DNA of 64,000 bases from Antilocapra americana (lineage: Eukaryota; Chordata; Mammalia; Artiodactyla; Antilocapridae). Position 1 is the stretch's first letter; each line of letters starts with the position of its first letter. The notes beneath the pieces were generated by a model. The model was not told the DNA's origin, ran no database searches, and saw nothing but the letters and a program-made list of their open reading frames with translations. The stretch covers positions 38,463,432 to 38,527,431 of the forward strand of contig ML660201.1 of the NCBI GenBank assembly GCA_007570785.1. Direction: 5' to 3'. The translations under genes were made by a program, and so were the position numbers. Below, in pieces: positions 57,519 through 64,000 of this stretch.

Positions 57519-57824
57519 CTTGCTAGCATGGGAAGTAAGTGCAATTGTACTATAGTTTGAACATTCTCTAGTACTTCCTTTCTGTGGAAGTGGAATGAAA
57601 ACTGACCTTTTCCACTGAGCCACTGCTCAGTTTTCCAAATTTGCTGGCATAGTAAGTGTAGCACTTAAACAGTATCATCTCTTAGGATCTGAAATAGCTC
57701 AGCTGGAAATCCATCACCTCCACTAGCTTCGTTTGTAGTGATGCTTCCTAAGGCCCACTTGACTTCGCACTCCAGGATGTCTGGCTCTAGGTGAGTGATC
57801 ACACCATCATGGTTATCTGGGTCA
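57519..57824 (-). mobile_element. BovB internal fragment (before the RT core)
   Basis: Plus-strand text CTGACCTTTTCCACTGAGCC, TTTCCAAATTTGCTGGCATA and TAAGGCCCACTTGACTTCGC is the antisense of the N-terminal RT region. It lacks the BovB 3' end and is fused on its right to an L1 fragment of the same orientation. Confidence 0.85.
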
Positions 57825-57985
57825 TTGGCATTATTTCATTCTTCTTATGGCTGAGTAGTATTCTGTTGTATACATGTACCACATCATCTTTACCCACTCA
57901 TCTGTCCATGGACATTTAGGTTGTTTCTATGACTTGGCTATTGTGATTAGTGCTGCTGTGATCATAGGGGTGAATATATCTTTTT
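57825..57985 (-). mobile_element. LINE-1 fragment (ORF2 end), joined to BovB
   Basis: Plus-strand ATGGCTGAGTAGTATTCTGT, CATGTACCACATCATCTTTA and CCATGGACATTTAGGTTGTT is the antisense of the ORF2 C-terminal region. The L1 3' UTR is absent. On the minus strand the L1 text passes directly into BovB. Confidence 0.85.
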
Positions 57986-58049
57986 TAATTACAATTTTAG
58001 ACAAGAATTTTTAGATGGTTATTATAATTAGTCTAAATGAAGCAAGGTA

Positions 58050-58960
58050 AAATGTGCTCACAAAAAATAAAAATAAAGGAAATCAGAGAAATAGAAAAAT
58101 TAAAATAACCAAGTGGAAAACTGAGAGCTGAAAAATACAGTATCTGAAACAAAGTATTCAACTGACTCAATCGACAGTCAAGTGGAGATGACAGAGGAAA
58201 GCATATGTAAACTTAAAAAGAAATCAGTAGAAATTGTCCAGTGGAAAGAATAATAGAGGGAAAAAATCTGAAAACAACAGAACCTCAGAGACATGCTAGA
58301 TAAAATCAAACAATCTTAGCTATGTGTAAATGAAATCATAGGAGAGGAGAGAGAAAATAAAGCAGAAAGGAATTTAAAAAATAATGGCTTAAAATTTCTC
58401 AGTTTCATGACTAGCAGGATTTATAGATACAATAAGCTAAATGAATATCAAGCAGAGTGAAAACAAAGAAGCCTATATCGAGGCTTGTTGTAGCTAAGCT
58501 TTCAAAAACTAAAGCTAAACTGCACATCTTTTATGAGATAAAATGAGAAATGAATGAGAAATTTCTTAATATGAGAAAAAGTCATATTATACAGAGAGGA
58601 AAAATGAATTACATTATTAATAGTTGACTTCCCATCAGAAACCACATAGGCCAGGAAAAAAAAAGTGGAACAATAATTTTAAAGTGCTGGGGAGAAAAAG
58701 GAAAACAAAACCTGTTAAGCCAAAATTCTACATCCAGCAAAAATATCCAAAAGTGAAGATAAGATAGAGATACTTTCAGATAAAAGAAAAAGAAAAAAAA
58801 ATCTTACTGTCAGATTTCCATTACTGTAAATTCTCACAAAATTTCTTGAAGCTGAAGGACAATAATGTCAGATGAAAAGTTATATTTTCCAAAAAAGAAA
58901 AAGCATCAGAAATGTTACATATATAGGCATATGAAAAAGATTTTCTTTGCTTTTTGCTTT
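58050..58960 (+). mobile_element. Old HAL1/L1M-type LINE fragment
   Basis: The phrases GACTTCCCATCAGAAACCAC, TTTAAAGTGCTGGGGAGAAA, CCAAAATTCTACATCCAGCA and GATACTTTCAGATAAAAGAA are the typical order of an old L1/HAL1 internal region. No frame survives. Confidence 0.65.
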
Positions 58961-60000
58961 TCTACTCTTTTTTAAATAAACCATAAAAATGTTTAAAGCA
59001 AAATACCAAAACATTATTTTATGGGGCCCATCATATATGTAGTCCTAACTCATAAAAATATATATTTAAAAGCATGAAGCATAAAAGATGGGGGACATAG
59101 AGCTTCAAGTTTTCTGTATTTTATATGAAGCAGCATGATGTTAACTGTAGGTAGACTATGAATAGTTAAGGAGTTTTTAGTGCAATTCCCAAAGCTGGCC
59201 ACTGAAATAATAACACAAGGCAGTGTAGTTAAAAATCAACAGGAGAAAAGTTGATACTGTCTAGAGAGGAGGGGGACAAGCTGGTTGAGCAGGAAGGTCC
59301 TGGGATCATTTCCTCCCACCCACATATCAGAACTACAACTACACACAGAGTAACTATATCTGAGAAGACCTGAAGACTAGCGGTAAATTAAGGACAAAAG
59401 GAAAAAGCCTCACTGAGATGGGGAGGAGGGGCAGAGAGGCAGTCTGGCCAGGACCCATAAGCCCCCGAAAGGCAACACACGGACAACAGGGCTATCACAG
59501 CCTCATAGGTTCTCCCTGAGGAACAAGGTATTGTGTGGGGGCAAAAACACATTCAGGTTTTTCTGTAACATCCTCATTCCAAATGAACTTTTTTGCCAAC
59601 CCAATACATCAGGCTCCCCAGCCTGGGGCACTTATACCATGAAGACAGTGTCTCCATAATGTCTGGCTCTGAAACTCAGTGGAGCTTATACCTAGGAGAG
59701 CCAGAGGCCTTTAGGAAACTCAGACTCCACTCTTGAAAGGTATGTGCAAACATTCCAAAAGACCGTTCTATACACATCACTGATTCCAAGTCCCAGCACA
59801 GAGGCAGCAGTATGAAAAGCACCTGAGTCATACCTGAAGGAGACTCATTGACTGATTTTAGGTCACGTGCCAAAGGGGTAGGGATCTGTTGGAACTTTCT
59901 CTAGATACTAAGGGAGGAGCAGCCACCAAGTTTTTTTGCTCACCTCTACTTTGCTAGTCTGGGACAAGCAGCTGCCAGTGTTGACTCTACCCATCTACAT
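58961..60000. other. Unique DNA holding a mariner hairpin element
   Basis: Apart from the 78-bp mariner-type element at 59,529-59,606, no repeat is recognised. Confidence 0.45.
59529..59606. mobile_element. Mariner-type miniature inverted-repeat element (miRNA-like hairpin)
   Basis: A 78-bp element bounded by TA. The left arm TATTGTGTGGGGGCAAAAAC and the complement of the right arm (TATTGGGTTGGCAAAAAAG) pair imperfectly. The core TTTTTCTGTAACATC and the end GCCAACCCAATA match the ruminant mariner-derived hairpin with a GGCCAACCCAATA terminus. From memory, the ruminant-expanded miR-2284/2285 families have this origin and arms of this kind (GAACTTTTT on the 3' side). The right arm here lacks part of the complement to the left arm's T run, so the stem is weakened. 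Confidence 0.7.
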
Positions 60001-60105
60001 TATTCACAGATGACCCAAATGAACATTTTTCCAAAGAGAGACACATGGCCGATAGACACATGAAAAGAGGCTCAACATCACTAACCATCAGGGAAATGTA
60101 AATCA

Positions 60106-60260
60106 AAACCATGATTAGGAGCATTCCCTGGCAGACCAGTGGTTAGGACTCTGTACTCTCACTGCTGAGGGCCCAGGTTCGATTGCTGCTAGGGGAACTA
60201 AAATTCCACAAGACATGCAGCATAGACAAAAAAAAAAAAAAAAAAACAAGAAACCATGAT
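60106..60260 (+). mobile_element. CHR-1-type SINE nested in L1
   Basis: The body 60,116-60,250 has GCATTCCCTGGCAGACCAGT, CTCTGTACTCTCACTGCTGA and CCCAGGTTCGATTGCTGCTA, then an A19 tail. The perfect 10-bp duplication AAACCATGAT is at 60,106-60,115 and 60,251-60,260, cut from the L1 sequence. Confidence 0.93.
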
Positions 60261-60509
60261 GATATGTAACATCAGACCCATCAGAATGACTATCATGAAA
60301 AAGACAAAAAATAACAGGTATTGGCAAAGATGTGGAGAAAAGGGAACTCTTATGCACAGCTGGTAGAATATAAATTGGTACAGCCACTATGGAAACAGTA
60401 TGAAATGTCCTTAAAAAATTAAAAATAGAATACTATCTGATCCAGCAATTCCACTTCTGGTTATTTATGAAAAGGAAAACACTAATTTGAGAAGATATAT
60501 ACACCCCTA

Positions 60510-60732
60510 TGTTCATGTGTGCATTCGTGTTAAGTCATTTCAGTCGTGCCCAACTCTGTGCAACCCTATGGAATGTAGCCTGCGAGGCTCCTCTGCCCAT
60601 GGGATTCTCCAGGCAAAAATATTGGAGCAGGTTGCCATGTCCTCCTCCAGGGGATCTTCCTGACGCAGGGATCGAACCTGCATCTCTTATGTCTCTTGCA
60701 TTAGCAGGTGGGTTCGTAACCACTTTTGTTCA
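60510..60732 (-). mobile_element. Bov-tA SINE nested in L1
   Basis: The body is about 60,516-60,726 with TCATTTCAGTCGTGCCCAAC and AGGGATCGAACCTGCATCTC. The host L1 phrase TGTTCA occurs on both sides (60,510-60,515 and 60,727-60,732). The end of the tRNA-like head is missing. Confidence 0.9.
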
Positions 60733-61265
60733 CTGCAGCATTATTTATAATAGCCAAGATGAAGAAACAATTTAAGCGTCCATAGATAGATGAATGGATA
60801 AACAAGATAAATGGAATATCAACCATAAAAAAGAATGAAATCTCACCATTTACAAAATCATGAATGGATCTACAGGACATTATGCTATATGAAATAAGTC
60901 AGACAGAGAAAGATAAGTATCATATGATTGCACGTATATGTCAAACATAAAAAACAAAAGAAACAAAACGAAATTAGAAACAGACTCACAGATAAGAGAA
61001 CAAACTGATGGTTTCTAGAGGGAGGAGGGTAGAGGGGTGAACAAAATAGAGGAAAGGGATTAAGAGGAACAAACTCCAGTTACAAAAAACTTAAGTTACA
61101 GAGAGGTAATATATAGCATAAAGGATACAGTCAGTTAACACTTCGACAGTTTTGCATGGTGACAAATAGTAGACTTCCTGTAGTGATCATTTTATAATTA
61201 AATCACTATATTGTACACTTGAAACTAACATGATAATTACATCAGCTCTGCTTCATTTTTTAAAA

Positions 61266-61844
61266 AGTCAATAGGAAATTTTAAATGAAATTCTTTGAAA
61301 TATTCCCCAAAAAGTCAGAAAAAAGGAAGAGAGTTACGAAAAATAAAGTGAACAAGCTGAAAAAGCAAATCATGAAATGGTAGACCTAATCCCAATTACT
61401 TCATGACATTAATTGACTGAACACTCCAATTTAAAAGGAAAGAGAGAATGGTTTACAAAGAAAAAAGAACCAAATATATATGGCCTATAGAAAATGCACT
61501 TTAAATATAAAGACACGTATAAGCTGAAAATAAAAGCTTGGGGCAAAACACATCACAAAGACAGTACCATGAGAAGCCCGGAATGGCTGGCTTCTGGATC
61601 CCGTCACTGTCTGACTACTTTGCTTGTGATGTTCCCATCTCTAGCAGTTAGTGTCTGAGGTCAACCAGGGCAGCTTATGCACACAGGCTGCCCTACATAC
61701 CACCAGTCTCAAACACATCATGTAATCTCTCAACTCCACACCTATTGATTCACACTTGAATTCATACTTCACATGCCTTTTTTTTTTAGTTTTCTATTTG
61801 TTGGCTTTTTATTTTATTCAGAATTAAAACAATGGATACTGTCT
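61266..61844. other. AT-rich DNA, no clear family
   Basis: No diagnostic repeat or exon. GAAAAAAGAACCAAATATAT and similar text may be decayed LINE. Confidence 0.35.
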
Positions 61845-62060
61845 AGGGTTGGCCAGGAAATTTCATTAAGAAATGGATTCCATCTCATACTATTTGTGGA
61901 AGTGTGAAAAGATAAAGCTTTCAGGGAGGTCAGTTTGGCATTATTTATCCAAATGGTAAATGTTCATGTTCTTCAAACCAGCAATTGTACATCTAAGTGT
62001 TTCCTCTTAGAGAAATACTCAATATGTGCAAAAGAAGACATATGCCAGAATACTCACAGC
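61845..62060 (+). mobile_element. Old L1M fragment
   Basis: GGGAGGTCAGTTTGGCATTA, ATGTTCATGTTCTTCAAACC, AGCAATTGTACATCTAAG and AGAAATACTCAATATGTGCA follow the order of an old L1 ORF2 3' part. Confidence 0.65.
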
Positions 62061-62309
62061 AGTATTCCAGGGCTGAGGAATGCCCTGGGATTAACGTGAG
62101 GAAGAGAGGAATGATGGGGACAGGAGTGTGCAAGGGCCTGGGGTCATTCTTGCTGGGAGCACAGTTACAGGGACATCCAGTTGTGGAGACAGAGTCCCAT
62201 CTAGGGGCATTCTTTCTTCTGGCAGATCAGTCCTCTAGGAGGGGAGGGACTGTTACATGGAGCACAGGAATATTGTCCCTTGACCCCTGCCTATTGACCA
62301 ACCTTTTTT
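62061..62309. other. Unique DNA
   Basis: No repeat is recognised. The frame 61,997-62,359 spans L1M, this stretch and an L1 tail, so it is not a gene. Confidence 0.4.
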
Positions 62310-62365
62310 TAAAAATTTTCTTTACTTTATTGTGTTGGTTTTGCCATACACTGACATGAATCTAC
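62310..62365 (-). mobile_element. L1 3' tail, very short
   Basis: TTTACTTTATTGTGTTGGTT and GCCATACACTGACATGAATC are the antisense of the ruminant L1 3' end. Confidence 0.65.
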
Positions 62366-63443
62366 ATGCCTTTAAAATTCAAACGATTTTTCTTTATTCT
62401 GGTAAACTTCTAATTAATTTATATATCTCAAGTATACTTTTTAAAAGATTTATCAAGTATCAGTTGTGTGCCAAGTTCGGAGGTAAGGCTATGAGGCCAA
62501 AAAAATGGCTAAAATAATCATTTCATAATCTTTGTAAAATGGAGTAGGAAATTCACAAGAACAAATACAGCTGCTCTTTGCTTGCTATCAGGTAATGATA
62601 AGCTAGGTACACAGGAATAATAAAAATGAGGTACCATAGTGCTTTGTTCTCAGGATTTTCAACTTAGAATGAAGAAGGGTATATGCCACTTTTTTTTTTT
62701 TTTTAACCCAAACACATTTCCCTAGAGTCTTATATGCCCACTGTACTCCCACCTCCAAGCAAAAGATGGGGAGAAATACTGCCACACTGCCTTTAATAGA
62801 AGAGCTTCATATCCCTCAAACTTGTTAGAGCTGAAAACTGGTGACAATTTCAGTTTTGTAAACTATTTTCTAGTTAAACGCACATATATTAATGGTACAC
62901 TGGAGTTTCATATGAAGTACCATGTAGCAATATAGAAAAAATATGGTCTTAAATGTATACATTCCATCATTTTGAATTTTTACTCCTGTGACTTAGAGTC
63001 CGTGGTTATATTTCCCATAGAGCATGAACACCAACCACCAACTCATTAACACAGATAAAAGTCTTAAGGTTGTTCAAAGTATGTACATAGATCCACATGC
63101 CAAATAATGTAATACAGCATGAGGGGTTATTCCTATAGAGAAAAATGCATGAACTAGGTCACAGTGAATTGAGTGGCCCTGGAGACCTTTGGCTGTGTCC
63201 TGAACTGCCAAATGTTGTAAAAGTCAGCTTCCAGGTTAGATGAGTTAGTTGTTATTACAATCTATTTTGGTATTTAAACATAAGCACAAGCTATTAACTA
63301 AAATCATATTTTCGTGGCAAAAAAAAAAAAAAATACAGGTTAATTTTTCTCAGAGTTATCCACAGGCTGGGGACCAGAGTGAGACAAATGCATTCCTCAC
63401 CTCACCCTAGTCCCAGATGAGAAATGCCTACTCAGTGGGTCCA

Positions 63444-63481
63444 AATACTGTGAAAATCAAAGTGTTGATTTTCACAATACT
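63444..63481. repeat. 17-bp hairpin with four-base loop
   Basis: The left arm is AATACTGTGAAAATCAA, the loop AGTG and the right arm TTGATTTTCACAATACT. Two mismatched positions, one of which becomes a G-U pair in RNA. Confidence 0.85.
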
Positions 63482-63582
63482 TAGTAGTGAAAACTACTAC
63501 TGGATAGTAGAGTAACCATCCAGGGATAGGGACTGCTGCTCGTGTCTAGCTGCAGACACTTAAACCTCTCACACTTGCCCAT

Positions 63583-63605
63583 AAATAATAATAATAATAA
63601 TAATA
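63583..63605. repeat. (ATA)n microsatellite
   Basis: About seven uninterrupted AAT/ATA units, likely variable in length. Confidence 0.85.
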
Positions 63606-63637
63606 GAAACAAACAGAATCAAGAGTGTTAGAGACGC

Positions 63638-63990
63638 TGGGGTTTCCCTGGTGGTCCAGTGGTTAAGAATTCGCCTTGCAACGAAAGGAACACAAGTTCA
63701 ATCCTTGATCCAGGAAGATCCCACATGCCACCCAGCAACTAAGCCCTGGGTGCCACAACTACTGAGCCTGAGTTCTGGGGCCTGCGAGCTACAACCACTG
63801 AGCCCTTGAGCTGCAGGGAAGCCCTCGCCCCTAGAGCCATGCTGTGCAATAAGAGAAGCCACCGCAATAAGAAGCCTGCACATTGCAGCGAAGAGGGCTC
63901 CCTGCTCACCACTACTAGAGAAAGCCTGCATAAGGCAATGAAGACACACCACAACCAAAAAATGAAAAAATTAATCTTTAAAAATTAAAA
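63638..63990 (+). mobile_element. CHR-2-type SINE
   Basis: The head GGTTTCCCTGGTGGTCCAGT, then AAGAATTCGCCTTGCAACGA and the long CHR-2 body (AGAGCCATGCTGTGCAATAA, GAAGCCACCGCAATAAGAAG) and A-rich tail. It is similar in layout to the copy at 11,117-11,454. Minus frames here are the repeat read backwards. Confidence 0.87.
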
Positions 63991-64000
63991 TAAAAAGACT

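Larger units (their letters stand above)
60001..61265 (+). mobile_element. LINE-1 (L1MA-type) 3' end with two nested SINEs
   Basis: ORF2 C-terminal and 3' UTR sequence in order: GACACATGAAAAGAGGCTCA (60,055), GATGTGGAGAAAAGGGAACT (60,330), GATCCAGCAATTCCACTTCT (60,440), CAGCATTATTTATAATAGCC (60,737), CATATGATTGCACGTATATG (60,921) and TGTACACTTGAAACTAACAT (61,212). The element is interrupted by SINEs at 60,116-60,250 and 60,516-60,726. No open frame. Confidence 0.9.
62366..63637. other. Unique AT-rich DNA with microsatellites and a hairpin
   Basis: It holds a T15 run at about 62,690-62,704, a 13-14 base A run near 63,320, a near-perfect 17-bp hairpin at 63,444-63,481 and an (ATA)n run at 63,583-63,605. 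No exon is recognised. Confidence 0.5.

Noticed and set aside
57014..57824. One BovB copy with an internal deletion
   Set aside because: The left part has its own perfect 9-bp target-site duplication (ATGTATATT), so the two parts are separate events.
61997..62359. 120-codon frame
   Set aside because: It spans old L1M, unique DNA and the antisense tail of another L1, so it cannot be one gene.
63638..63720. tRNA gene
   Set aside because: The tRNA-like head belongs to a CHR SINE; anticodon arm and acceptor pairing are not intact.
1..64000. CRISPR arrays, operons, bacterial insertion sequences
   Set aside because: No regularly spaced repeats or prokaryotic gene signals; the repeats are ruminant retroelements.

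Overview
This window is nuclear DNA from a pecoran ruminant, most likely a bovid. The evidence is the mix of interspersed repeats: BovB (RTE) retrotransposon fragments in both orientations, many Bov-tA/Bov-A2 SINEs with tRNA-Glu-like heads, CHR-type SINEs of whales plus ruminants, ruminant L1 3' ends, and an older mammalian layer of MIR, L2, L1M, MLT1-type LTRs and hAT remnants. Cattle, buffalo, sheep and goat cannot be told apart from these data. There is no prokaryotic gene organisation, no CRISPR array and no CpG island.

Layout. 1-3.3 kb is a block of L1 and BovB pieces joined in both orientations. 3.3-13.4 kb is mostly old unique DNA with MIR, L2, CHR and Bov-tA copies. 13.6-15.0 kb holds a BovB insertion with an internal inversion and matching target-site duplications. 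15-22 kb has L2, two opposed MaLR LTRs and MIR. 22-26 kb has two BovB 3' fragments, MIRs and a Bov-A dimer. 26-32 kb is repeat-poor and includes the best candidate non-coding regulatory DNA. 32-45 kb alternates unique DNA with MIR, Bov-tA, L2, L1 and MLT1 copies. 46.3-48.9 kb is the longest BovB copy, reaching into the endonuclease domain. 50.56-50.98 kb looks like a real 3'-terminal exon on the minus strand. 51.7-64 kb is an AT-rich pile of old L1M/HAL1 sequence riddled with younger SINE, BovB and mariner insertions.

Genes. The only convincing host coding sequence is a 42-residue protein C-terminus at 50,849-50,977 (minus). It has a strong 3' splice acceptor, a stop codon and an AATAAA signal about 260 bp downstream. 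I do not recognise the protein. Its upstream exons would lie to the right of this window, which would make the 51-64 kb segment an intron of at least 13 kb, and DNA left of about 50.5 kb would be intergenic. All longer open frames are decayed L1 or BovB reverse-transcriptase fragments or chance frames.

Insertion history can be read from nesting: Bov-tA in MIR (8.5 kb), CHR and Bov-tA in L1M (60 kb), and several SINE or BovB copies with 9-12 bp target-site duplications. Family names and boundaries come from recognising consensus-like sequence by eye; no alignment or database search was run.
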